NCBI RefSeq assembly: GCF_017741935.1
Contig: NZ_JAGHMH010000010.1
Location: 1-64,000, forward strand
Reading direction: 5' to 3'
DNA: 64,000 bases
DNA from: Rhizobium sp. 16-449-1b
GTDB lineage: Bacteria; Pseudomonadota; Alphaproteobacteria; Rhizobiales; Rhizobiaceae
The position numbers and the translations under genes were made by a program. The notes under the pieces were generated by a model that saw only the letters and a program-made list of their open reading frames with translations, had not been told where the DNA came from and did no database searches. The number at the start of each line of letters is the position of its first letter. The first letter of the stretch is position 1. This document shows, piece by piece, positions 53,156-62,013 of the stretch.

Positions 53156-54736
53156 GTGGCGAAACCCAACGAACTGCTCGCGGCATCCCTGGCTGAACTG
53201 AGGGGAGTGACGCAGAACGGCACCCGATCGGTGGTAAAATCCGAAGAGCTCAGCCGTGTCCACCGGGAACGACTACAGGGCAACGGGTTCCTTGAAGAAA
53301 TCATGAAGGGCTGGCTGGCGGTGAACTCGCGACCATCGGCCAACAACAGGATAGATGCGGCCTGGAGCACCGTCTACTGGGAGTTCGTTGCCAGATACCT
53401 GGACGACCGTTTTGCCGACGCATGGCGGCTCTCCGCGGAGGCATCCGTGGCTCTATGGTCCGAAAACCATTCCATTCCTGGGCAGGTCATCGTCAGAAGC
53501 CCGAAGGCGAACAACCAACTTGTGAAACTACCGAGCAATACGTCGCTCTATCTGCTGCGCTCAAAGGAAAACGAGCCCGCCGAGACGAGAGAACGATTGA
53601 GATTGATGCCGATGGAGGAGGCGATTTGCAATCTCTCGCCGGAGTCGTGGAGAACGTTAGCGACCGATGTCATCGCGGTCATTGGCTCGATCCGTGGAAC
53701 AAGCACGCTGCTGCAATATCTTCTGGACGGCGGCCGGAGCCACGTTGGCGGTCGCATCGCAGGAGCCCTGCGCCATCTTGGCCGCACAAGGGACGCGGAC
53801 ACGATCATCAAGACCCTGGAATCGGCCGGCTACAACCCGCACGAGGACAACCCTTTCGACCCGGCAGTCGATCTGGTCACGCTGGATGCGAGACGAACTC
53901 AGGCGCCGTCCGCTACCCGGATCAAGAACCTCTGGGCGAAAATGGGGAAAGACGCCCTCAATCACATCGGATTCGAGCAAGTGCGTATCAACGACCGGGA
54001 CGGATACATCTCGGACATTGATGAGCGCTATGTGGCCGACGCCCTGAACTCGCTTTCGATCGAGGGTTACGAGGTGTCGGAAGAGCTGATCCGGAGGGTA
54101 CAGGACGGTCAATGGAAACCGGACGAGGACGCGCAGGACTACGAGACCAAGAACGCACTCGCCGCCAAGGGATACAGATTGGCCTTTGAGGAGGTGCGCG
54201 ATGACATCAGAAAGATTCTTGATGGAGCACCTACCGGCGAACTGCTCGAGGCACGGCACCAGGATTGGTTCCGAGCCATGTTCAGCCCTTCGGTAACCGC
54301 GGGTATCATCAAGGCGCACCAACTCGCGGGTTACCGACCACACAATGTGTATTTGCGGGGATCCTCGCATGTCCCCTTACCGCCAAACGCAATCGCCGAC
54401 GCCATGGACGCACTGTTCGAGAGCATTTTGCAGGAATCCGACGCGCGCGTGAAGGCAATCCTCGCTCCGTTCCTGTTCACCTATATCCACCCATTCCCGG
54501 ACGGGAACGGACGCACGGCGCGCTTTATCATGAACGCGCTTCTTGCCGAATGCGGAGCGCCGTGGACGGTCATTCCTGTCGCGCGCCGTGACGAGTACAT
54601 GAATGCCCTGGAAGAGGCGAGCGGGCACGAAAACATCGCGCCGCTGACGAGATTTGTGTCGGAACTCGTCAACGCGCCGCCACCTTCCACAGAAGCCGGT
54701 GCCAGCCACAAAAGCACCCAGAGAAAAAGGGCATAA
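53156..54736 (+). CDS. Fic-domain protein, class II (putative AMP-transferase)
   Basis: 526 aa from a GTG start with CCGGAGGCC before it. The Fic core motif HPFPDGNGRTAR spans residues 445-456, with the catalytic His and anion-binding loop intact. An inhibitory-helix motif [S/T]xxxE[G/N] appears as SLSIEG (299-304), followed by the usual YETKNALAAKGYRLAFEEV helix, so it is a class II Fic protein that restrains itself. Such enzymes transfer AMP (or another nucleotide) to a protein target. The N-terminal 280 residues are unassigned. It sits between traH and traM behind a 24-bp repeat array, with a convergent XRE regulator; it may act in toxin-like or transfer-control roles. The target is unknown. 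Confidence 0.88.
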   Translation: MAKPNELLAASLAELRGVTQNGTRSVVKSEELSRVHRERLQGNGFLEEIMKGWLAVNSRPSANNRIDAAWSTVYWEFVARYLDDRFADAWRLSAEASVALWSENHSIPGQVIVRSPKANNQLVKLPSNTSLYLLRSKENEPAETRERLRLMPMEEAICNLSPESWRTLATDVIAVIGSIRGTSTLLQYLLDGGRSHVGGRIAGALRHLGRTRDADTIIKTLESAGYNPHEDNPFDPAVDLVTLDARRTQAPSATRIKNLWAKMGKDALNHIGFEQVRINDRDGYISDIDERYVADALNSLSIEGYEVSEELIRRVQDGQWKPDEDAQDYETKNALAAKGYRLAFEEVRDDIRKILDGAPTGELLEARHQDWFRAMFSPSVTAGIIKAHQLAGYRPHNVYLRGSSHVPLPPNAIADAMDALFESILQESDARVKAILAPFLFTYIHPFPDGNGRTARFIMNALLAECGAPWTVIPVARRDEYMNALEEASGHENIAPLTRFVSELVNAPPPSTEAGASHKSTQRKRA

Positions 54737-54781
54737 GTGGCCGCTCCTTGCCGCGTCTCTTTAAACGGGGATGACCCCGAG

Positions 54782-55012
54782 CTAAGAGCTGATGCCCATG
54801 TCGTTTGATCTTGTCACAAGCTCCGCAGGTTCGACACTCAGCGCCTGTGCGATCTGGCCGAGGACTGTGATCGTGGCGGACATTTCGGCGCGCTCGATTG
54901 CCCCTATGTGCCGAACGCTCAGGCCCGTTCGGTGCGCGAGTTCCTCTTGCGTCAATTTTTTGACATGACGTATTCGACGCAGATTGATCGCCATGACCTC
55001 TCTGAGATCCAT
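54782..55012 (-). CDS. XRE-family transcriptional regulator (76 aa)
   Basis: A single HTH domain: INLRRIRHVKKLTQEELAHRTGLSVRHIGAIERAEMSATITVLGQIAQALSVEPAELV, the classic Cro/CI-type fold in C-protein size. It is convergent with the Fic gene (45 bases between stops) and divergent from traM. Paired palindromes lie 22 bases upstream of its start and are its probable operators, giving autoregulation and possibly control of traM. A short CGGGG-ATGA-CCCCG hairpin (54765-54778) separates it from the Fic gene. Confidence 0.85.
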   Translation of the reverse strand: MDLREVMAINLRRIRHVKKLTQEELAHRTGLSVRHIGAIERAEMSATITVLGQIAQALSVEPAELVTRSNDMGISS

Positions 55013-55033
55013 GACTAGAGCGGAGCCTGAAAT

Positions 55034-55062
55034 GGAACTATTATTCCAGGAACTATAGTTCC
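55034..55062. promoter_or_regulatory. Paired palindromic operators upstream of the XRE gene
   Basis: GGAACTATTATTCC (55034-55047) and the perfect palindrome GGAACTATAGTTCC (55049-55062) are separated by one base. A further half-site GGAACTAT occurs at 55126-55133. Adjacent dimer sites before a small XRE gene resemble the C-protein/phage-repressor arrangement: cooperative binding that can activate or repress its own promoter and also the divergent traM. Confidence 0.65.
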
Positions 55063-55224
55063 GATTCGACGTTGCACGTGCTATTGCTCGTCCTGCCTGT
55101 CGCCAGGACCGCTAAGACGGCCAAAGGAACTATGAGAGACATATCAGGCATTATAGCCTAGACGACTGTTGCGCAGAGCGATTTCGTCTCGAGCGTCGGG
55201 TGATTAAAAAAGGGAGTAGAACGG

Positions 55225-55548
55225 GTGAGCGACGTCAACTCGTCTGAGATCAACGACGAAACAAAAAAACGCCGATCCTGTTTTGGTTCTATGGAGAAGT
55301 CAGAACTGGAGACTCTGGCGATCGCCGCGATCAGAGAGCACCGCCGACTTATTGTCGCCGACGAAGCTGTCTACGAAGAGTGGACGAGCGCGTCATCCGA
55401 TCCTGCGGTCTCGAGCGCCGTACTCGAGACCTTGCAGCGAGAATATATCGCGCGCCAAGAGAAGTCCGCAGCCCAGCAGGAGGAGCTCTCGGAAATCATC
55501 GATGCGCTCGGCTATGTCCCCGACGTTGCTCCAGATGCCGACGATTGA
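55225..55548 (+). CDS. traM: TraR antiactivator TraM
   Basis: 107 aa from a GTG start (AGGGAGTAGAAC upstream). The core SELETLAIAAIREHRRLIVADEAVYEEW and the C-terminal LQREYIARQEKSAAQQEELSEIIDALGYVPDV follow the pattern of Ti-plasmid TraM, which binds TraR and blocks DNA binding until autoinducer accumulates. The 22-residue polar N-terminal extension is longer than in pTi TraM. It is convergent with traR, with stop codons two bases apart. Confidence 0.85.
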   Translation: MSDVNSSEINDETKKRRSCFGSMEKSELETLAIAAIREHRRLIVADEAVYEEWTSASSDPAVSSAVLETLQREYIARQEKSAAQQEELSEIIDALGYVPDVAPDADD

Positions 55549-55550
55549 CG

Positions 55551-56584
<1,034 letters not shown>

Positions 56585-57883
56585 TTAGCGACCGCCATAG
56601 GTCGACGGGAAAATAATGTCCTGATCGACCAGAACATTGAACTTGTAGCCCGGCCGGATTCGAATTGTCGGTTGAACGTTCAGATTCTTCGAGATCGTCT
56701 CTTCCGCGACTCGGCCGAATGACTCGGCAAAATTCCGTCGCGCTGCATCCGAGGCCGTGTCCTGCGTCGCGAGCGTCGAACTCTCAGGCATCGACATATC
56801 GATACCCGTCCCGATGATTGCCACCAAGGCTGCGGAACCGAAGGTCCTCCAAAGGTGGCGGTCGACCTTGTCCTGGAAGCCGCCATACCCTTCAGCGTCG
56901 GTGCCCGCCATACCACCGATCTGCAGCGTGGGCCCATTCGGAAAAATGAGGTCCGTCCAGACGACGAGTACGCGTTCCTGGCCGAAGGACACCTTTGAAT
57001 CGTAGCGACCAAACAGCTTTGCGCCCTGCGGAATGAGAAGGCGGTAGCCGGTTGCGCTGTCGTAGACATTCTGGCTGACTTGAGCGGTGATCCGCCCAGG
57101 CAGGTCGGAATTGAGGCCCGTGATCAGTGTCGCCGGGATGACCGAACCGCGCTTCAATTCATTGGGTGACATCTGTGGCACGACCTGGTTTGGCAGGTAG
57201 CCGAGATCCTTGATGTCCTGATTGAAAAAATCCTCTTTCGACGTCTGGCCGTTCTGATCGACGTTCTGTCCCATCAGGCCGGATTTCATGGCGGCGGCAT
57301 AAAGGTCTGATGGACTGTTTGCCGCGACATTTGTCGGCTGACGGCTGGCGTCGTTGGTGGAGTTTGCGGCCTTCTCGATATCGGAGATGTCAACCTTCAG
57401 CGGCGATTCAAGCGCCGTGGAGCGAGCCTGGAGACGCGCCATCCGCTGGCGCTGGGCTTCGCGCATATATTGTTCATCCTGCTCTCGCTTCAGGCGAGCC
57501 TTCCACTCCTCTTCGGATTCGACCCTTTGTCGGCGATCGTGTCGATCTGTTGGTTGGCGCTCGACGACCGGCTCCAGCTTTTCCTTTTTCTCCGCGACGA
57601 CGGGCGTCGGTTGAAACACCTCCTGCTTTTCTGGGTCACCGATAATGCCGTCCGTGACACCCCGCTTAAGCTGGTCGCCGAAACTGGTCGCAGGGCTGTT
57701 GGAAGCACCCTCGATGTCGCCACGATGGAAGGAAAGCCCGCGCAGCGACAGACCAATCACAACGACGCCGACGAACAGCACGATGACGATGATGGCGACG
57801 ATGATCGGCAGGCGGTTGAGCCGGCGCATGCGCTGCTGATCGTCGGCTTGGCCCAACGTGCCAAGCTGGAGCGACTGGACCAT
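56585..57883 (-). CDS. trbI: Mating-pair formation protein TrbI (VirB10 type)
   Basis: 432 aa. Channel component spanning inner membrane, periplasm and outer-membrane core. One transmembrane segment near residues 25-50 (LPIIVAIIVIVLFVGVVVIGLSL), then a long Glu/Lys/Arg-rich coiled linker, then the C-terminal VirB10 beta-barrel domain (IPATLITGLNSDLPGRITAQVSQNVYDSATG, LLIPQGAKLFGRYDSKVSFGQERVLVVWT, DKVDRHLWRTFGSAALVAIIGTG). The ATG at 57883 starts MVQSLQLG; the open frame upstream is a shadow of trbH. Last gene of the trb operon. Confidence 0.94.
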   Translation of the reverse strand: MVQSLQLGTLGQADDQQRMRRLNRLPIIVAIIVIVLFVGVVVIGLSLRGLSFHRGDIEGASNSPATSFGDQLKRGVTDGIIGDPEKQEVFQPTPVVAEKKEKLEPVVERQPTDRHDRRQRVESEEEWKARLKREQDEQYMREAQRQRMARLQARSTALESPLKVDISDIEKAANSTNDASRQPTNVAANSPSDLYAAAMKSGLMGQNVDQNGQTSKEDFFNQDIKDLGYLPNQVVPQMSPNELKRGSVIPATLITGLNSDLPGRITAQVSQNVYDSATGYRLLIPQGAKLFGRYDSKVSFGQERVLVVWTDLIFPNGPTLQIGGMAGTDAEGYGGFQDKVDRHLWRTFGSAALVAIIGTGIDMSMPESSTLATQDTASDAARRNFAESFGRVAEETISKNLNVQPTIRIRPGYKFNVLVDQDIIFPSTYGGR

Positions 57884-57894
57884 GTTAATCTCCG

Positions 57895-58335
57895 TCAGTT
57901 GCGCTGTATGATTGAAAGGGGACTGGCCGGCACAGCGCCGGCCGCCGTCGGGGTGTATGCGCGGCCCAGAGCGATGGAAGGCGTCGAGACCTGCGCCAGC
58001 ACCTGTCCGTCGAAGCCCTCGATTGCATAAGCAAGCACGACCGGCTTGGCGTCTTTGGCGATCTTGCCGTCCGTGACGACCGTGTAGCCCCACCCCTTCA
58101 GCGCCGCCTCGAGGGCGGATGCGAACTCCGATGTGTCCGTCTCCATTTTGATCGTGGTCGTAGCACCCGCCGGGCCGATCTGCTCGGCCAGACGGCTTGC
58201 CATGTCGCCGGCGATGGCGCTTGCAGCCGGTCCGGTGACGGTCACCGGGGTCGAGCTGGTGGTCAGTGCCTGGTCGGCCGTTTGGCAACCGGAGAGCAGC
58301 GCGGCCGCGATGAAGAATGCGAATAGCTTCCGCAT
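57895..58335 (-). CDS. trbH: Conjugal transfer lipoprotein TrbH (VirB7-like position)
   Basis: 146 aa, with a lipoprotein signal MRKLFAFFIAAALLSGC (acylated Cys17). The mature part is small and polar (ATTTIKMETDTSEFASALEAALKGWGYTVV). Outer-membrane component associated with TrbG and TrbI. It starts two bases after the trbG stop codon and ends 11 bases before trbI. Confidence 0.88.
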   Translation of the reverse strand: MRKLFAFFIAAALLSGCQTADQALTTSSTPVTVTGPAASAIAGDMASRLAEQIGPAGATTTIKMETDTSEFASALEAALKGWGYTVVTDGKIAKDAKPVVLAYAIEGFDGQVLAQVSTPSIALGRAYTPTAAGAVPASPLSIIQRN

Positions 58336-58337
58336 GG

Positions 58338-59150
58338 TCAGCCACCCCGCCGGATGGTGATCTTCTGCTGCCGCCAACCGACTCCCGAAACGAGGATCGC
58401 CTTGTCGATCGCATAGTCGACGGTCATCATGTCGTTCTTCATGCGATAATTGACGATGCGATTTTGACCGCCGGAGACGACGAAGAGCACCGGCGCGTCC
58501 TGGCCGGAGATCGATTTCGGGAATTGGATGTAGGTCTTCACCCCGTCCGAATAGACCCGCTTCGGTTTCCACGAAGCACCGCCGCTGATTGAATAGGAAA
58601 AGTTCAGCTTGTCCGGCGCGGTGCCCGGAATGCCGCCCGTTTCGAGACGAGCGTTGATGTCGGCGAGCTTGGTCGACACGTCTTCCGGATATTCGAAACC
58701 AATGCGCGCCATGTACTGGCTCGGATGGGACTTGAGCTGGATATGATAGGTGCGCCGTGATGTCGTCACGACCATTGAGGTGAGAAGGCCTGGCTCCGAT
58801 GGTTTGACTATGAGATGGATCGCCTGTCCGCCTGTGGCCCCCGAAGTGGCCGGCTCTACCTTCCAGCGCACGGTGTCGCCGACGAGGACGTCGCGAACGA
58901 TCTCGCCACCCTGAAGTTCGATGTCGCAGACCTGTAGAGGAGAGCAGACGACGGACGGCTGGGTCTCGCCGAACAGAAAAATGACCTTTCCGTCCGGACC
59001 AGTCGTGACCAGTCCAGGCGTGCCGCGCCACTTTCTGGAAAGATTTGTTCCTTTCACCTCGTTGCTCGTCATGCTTTGCGCCTGCGCGCCCGCCGCAAGC
59101 AAGAGTCCGGCCATGCAGCCGGCGGCTGCGATCAATCCCGTTTTTTTCAT
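58338..59150 (-). CDS. trbG: Mating-pair formation protein TrbG (VirB9 type)
   Basis: 270 aa periplasmic/outer-membrane core component. Signal peptide [24 protein letters not shown], cut after residue 24. VirB9-like blocks are visible: [53 protein letters not shown], and the C-terminal [47 protein letters not shown]. Typical length for TrbG. Confidence 0.94.
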   Translation of the reverse strand: MKKTGLIAAAGCMAGLLLAAGAQAQSMTSNEVKGTNLSRKWRGTPGLVTTGPDGKVIFLFGETQPSVVCSPLQVCDIELQGGEIVRDVLVGDTVRWKVEPATSGATGGQAIHLIVKPSEPGLLTSMVVTTSRRTYHIQLKSHPSQYMARIGFEYPEDVSTKLADINARLETGGIPGTAPDKLNFSYSISGGASWKPKRVYSDGVKTYIQFPKSISGQDAPVLFVVSGGQNRIVNYRMKNDMMTVDYAIDKAILVSGVGWRQQKITIRRGG

Positions 59151-59167
59151 TGAAAGAATCCCTGCCC

Positions 59168-59830
59168 TTAAAGCTGTGCCGTCCAGTCAAAATCTCGGAC
59201 GTAGAGGCCGATCGGATTGAGGCGGATCGTCGCCTCATCCTGTGGCGCGGTGAGCGTCACCGTTGCGATCCCGCGGAACCGCCGCGTGCCGGTTTCCTTG
59301 CCCTTGCGGTCCCGCTCGTATTCCGTCCAGTCGATCTGATAGGTTTGGTTCGAGAGCGCGACGATGTTGTTGACCTCGATGGCAACTGTCGAAGACTTCG
59401 CCTTCTCGAATGGAGAATTGCCTCGAAACCAGTCATTGACCTTCTCCGTCGATGGATCGGACGTGCGAAGAAGGGCGTAGGTGCGGTCGATATATTGCTT
59501 CTGCACCACCGCATCCGGCGTGATTGAGCGAAAGCTTGTGACGAAGTTGCCAAGTGTGGCGCGCACCACGCGGACATCGGCATACTCGATCTGCTCGGGG
59601 AAACCTGCCGTGACCGCAGTTCCGAGCTTGTCGACCTCGACGATGTAAGGCACGAGCCGCACCTGCGTGCTCAGATACATCGCGTAGCTGAAGCCGATGA
59701 CGGCCATGACGAGACCGAGGACACCAACAATGCGCCATGCGGCTGCGGCCTTCACATAGGAGCCATAGCGTTCGCTCCATTCCTGGCGGGCGGCAAGATA
59801 CGGGTTTTCCGGGGCGCGGTTCGCTGCCAT
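59168..59830 (-). CDS. trbF: Mating-pair formation protein TrbF (VirB8 type)
   Basis: 220 aa bitopic inner-membrane protein. One transmembrane helix near residues 33-53 ([20 protein letters not shown]), then the periplasmic NTF2-like VirB8 domain ([79 protein letters not shown]). GGGAAGAATAA before the ATG. It lies between trbL and trbG in the conserved order. Confidence 0.94.
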   Translation of the reverse strand: MAANRAPENPYLAARQEWSERYGSYVKAAAAWRIVGVLGLVMAVIGFSYAMYLSTQVRLVPYIVEVDKLGTAVTAGFPEQIEYADVRVVRATLGNFVTSFRSITPDAVVQKQYIDRTYALLRTSDPSTEKVNDWFRGNSPFEKAKSSTVAIEVNNIVALSNQTYQIDWTEYERDRKGKETGTRRFRGIATVTLTAPQDEATIRLNPIGLYVRDFDWTAQL

Positions 59831-59850
59831 TTATTCTTCCCTTGTCTCGA

Positions 59851-61038
59851 TTACGGTTTGTCGTTGCGTTCGGGAGGAGGCTTCGGTCCGCTATGACCGC
59901 CGCGCTGTTGATCGAGCTTGGCGTTGGCCAGTCCGAGAATGGACCCGGCATAAGCGCCCGGAGAGCCGATTGCCTTTTCCTTCGCGGCTGATCCGGCTGC
60001 TTGCGCGCCGGAACTGAAGCTCGCACCCATGCCGCGAAGAGCGGCACCTGCAACGGATGAACCGCCAGCTCGTGCGGCTTGTGCCGCCGCGAAACCCGCG
60101 CCGGCAGCGCCGGCGGCGAGGAAGCCAGCCCCGGCGGCAAATGATGCGGCTTGCCCGCCGTGGCGGATCGCTTCCATTCCTCCGGACACCGATGCGCCCT
60201 GGACAACGCCCTGGATGATGTTCGGGACATACATGGCGATGATGAAGACCACGACTGCAATTCCAGCAATGGCAAGAGCGGTTTGAAACTGGTCGCCGAT
60301 ATCGGGCTGATTGGCGAGGCCGATCAGCACTTCGGAACCAATGCGAGAGATCATGACGAGTGCCATGAGCTTCATCCCGACGGAGAAGGCATAGACCAGA
60401 TAGCGGACTGCAAAATCCTTGGTGAAGGACGAACCACCAAGGCCGAGCATGATCATGCCGGCAAGCAGCCCGATATACATTTCGACCATGACCGACACGA
60501 AAATCGCGGCGACGAGAGAAAATGCGATGACTGTCACAACCATCGCGAACGCGGCCGAGATTGCCAGCGCATTGTCTTCGAAGAGGCCAAACTGAACCTT
60601 CTCCGACATCTTTGTTGCAACTGCGAGTCCGGCGTTGAACACGTCAGCTGGTGATGCCGTCCCTCCGCCGGCGCCGATCTGGAACAGACTGTCTACAACC
60701 GCCTTGGCGAAGGTTGGTCCCTGCGCCAGCACGAACGCGAAGAAGCCCACGAACATGATCCGCCGCACCAGTTCGGCGAACCAGCTGTCCAGCGAGGCTG
60801 ACTGGATCGCGAGCCAGACGGCCGCGATGCCGATCTCGATCGTTGCGAGGATCCAGAAAAGGGATTTCGCCGCGTTCATGACGGTGGTTTCCCACCCCTT
60901 CGCAGCGGTCGTAATCTGGCTCTGGAGGGACGTCAAGACGGACCCCTCTTGCGCCAGCGCCGGCTGGGTCGTCACCACCGCAAATGCGACAATCACCATG
61001 GCCAACCGGAGCTGATGAAGTGTCGTCGTGTCTGTCAT
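59851..61038 (-). CDS. trbL: Mating-pair formation protein TrbL (VirB6 type)
   Basis: 395 aa polytopic inner-membrane protein. Cleavable or uncleaved N-terminal hydrophobic segment ending ALAQEG, then about five to six transmembrane helices between residues 55 and 275. The Gly/Ala/Ser-rich C-terminal tail (GGQAASFAAGAGFLAAGAAG...) is typical of TrbL. It starts four bases after the trbK stop. Probably forms part of the DNA path through the inner membrane. Confidence 0.93.
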   Translation of the reverse strand: MTDTTTLHQLRLAMVIVAFAVVTTQPALAQEGSVLTSLQSQITTAAKGWETTVMNAAKSLFWILATIEIGIAAVWLAIQSASLDSWFAELVRRIMFVGFFAFVLAQGPTFAKAVVDSLFQIGAGGGTASPADVFNAGLAVATKMSEKVQFGLFEDNALAISAAFAMVVTVIAFSLVAAIFVSVMVEMYIGLLAGMIMLGLGGSSFTKDFAVRYLVYAFSVGMKLMALVMISRIGSEVLIGLANQPDIGDQFQTALAIAGIAVVVFIIAMYVPNIIQGVVQGASVSGGMEAIRHGGQAASFAAGAGFLAAGAAGAGFAAAQAARAGGSSVAGAALRGMGASFSSGAQAAGSAAKEKAIGSPGAYAGSILGLANAKLDQQRGGHSGPKPPPERNDKP

Positions 61039-61042
61039 CCGA

Positions 61043-61216
61043 TCACCATTCGACCTTCATCTTCTCGCCGCCCGATGTCGGGTATTCCTTCGAGCCGAAG
61101 AACTTCGCCCTGCGCTCCTGAACTTCCTGCTTTTCGGAGATCAGGAACCAAATTCCGGCACTTCCGACTGCCAGGATAGTTGCAACTGCGATGAGGAGTG
61201 CTTTCGTTCTCACCAT
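61043..61216 (-). CDS. trbK: Small conjugal transfer protein TrbK
   Basis: 57 aa, too short for ordinary ORF calling. ATG at 61216: MVRTKALLIAVATILAVGSAG, one membrane segment, then a hydrophilic tail. Position between trbJ and trbL is that of trbK in the pTi trb operon, where TrbK is thought to act in entry exclusion. No lipobox Cys is seen here. The last residues (TSGGEKMKVEW) are identical to the end of TrbJ. It overlaps the trbJ end by seven bases. Confidence 0.78.
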   Translation of the reverse strand: MVRTKALLIAVATILAVGSAGIWFLISEKQEVQERRAKFFGSKEYPTSGGEKMKVEW

Positions 61217-62013
61217 TCCACCTTCATTTTCTCGCCGCCTGAAGTAGAGGGAGCCGTCGCACCGAAGAATTTCTCTCGCCGCGCCTGTGCCAGATCCTTG
61301 TCGGTCTGCTCCGTCTGCAGCGAGGTTCCCATCATCGTCATCTGCTGAGATACGAGGCCGCGAAGCTTCTGCATCTGGGCAACCTGCTGAGCGGCGATCT
61401 CATGCCCGACCTGCAAAGCCTTCATCTGCCCGTCAGCCGTCTCGGACATCGACCGCAACGAGGACATTGTGTCTTCCTCGCTATCGAACTGGTCGGCCGT
61501 GAGGCTCGCCGCCTTCAGCGAGCTGGCGATCGTGTCGCGGTTGGTGTCCGACCAGGACTGATAAGTCGAGGAGAACGTCGCGTTGTCCGGCAGGTTGGTC
61601 TTGAGATCGGCGTAGCGCTGAAAGCGCTGCTGAAGAATGTCGTCAGCGTTGCCCATGGAAAATGAGATACTCTGACCTTGGTCGACGATACTGCGCAGCT
61701 GGTTGAGATCGCTTTCTACCTGTCCCCAGACATGGTCAGGAAGCTGCGCGGTGTTTTGCAGCATGTTCTCGTAGATCTTCAGCTGGTTCTGGATCTGCTC
61801 TGCAAGCTGGCTGATCTGGGTCAGCTGATTGTCGACCTGGATGCCGGAGCTTTTCATGAGATCCACGAGCTGCGCATTGTTGGCGAGCTGCGTCCATTCG
61901 GTCGCAGCGCCGGTGGCTGTACCGGCTTGCACAGAGCCTGCAGCTCCGATCGTGAGAGTGGCGGCCGCCAAACAAGCGAGCCATCTATTCGAACCTGAGT
62001 AGCGATGCGGCAT
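61210..62013 (-). CDS. trbJ: Mating-pair formation protein TrbJ (VirB5 type)
   Basis: 267 aa periplasmic protein, minor pilus component. Signal peptide cut after A30 (SVQA-GT). The remainder is long helices and Gln-rich heptads (QLTQISQLAEQIQNQLKIYENMLQNTAQLP) typical of TrbJ. The ATG at 62013 was chosen because GAGAGGAG lies upstream; it overlaps the trbE end by 29 bases. The C-terminal REKFFG...TSGGEKMKVEW recurs in TrbK. Confidence 0.93.
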   Translation of the reverse strand: MPHRYSGSNRWLACLAAATLTIGAAGSVQAGTATGAATEWTQLANNAQLVDLMKSSGIQVDNQLTQISQLAEQIQNQLKIYENMLQNTAQLPDHVWGQVESDLNQLRSIVDQGQSISFSMGNADDILQQRFQRYADLKTNLPDNATFSSTYQSWSDTNRDTIASSLKAASLTADQFDSEEDTMSSLRSMSETADGQMKALQVGHEIAAQQVAQMQKLRGLVSQQMTMMGTSLQTEQTDKDLAQARREKFFGATAPSTSGGEKMKVEW

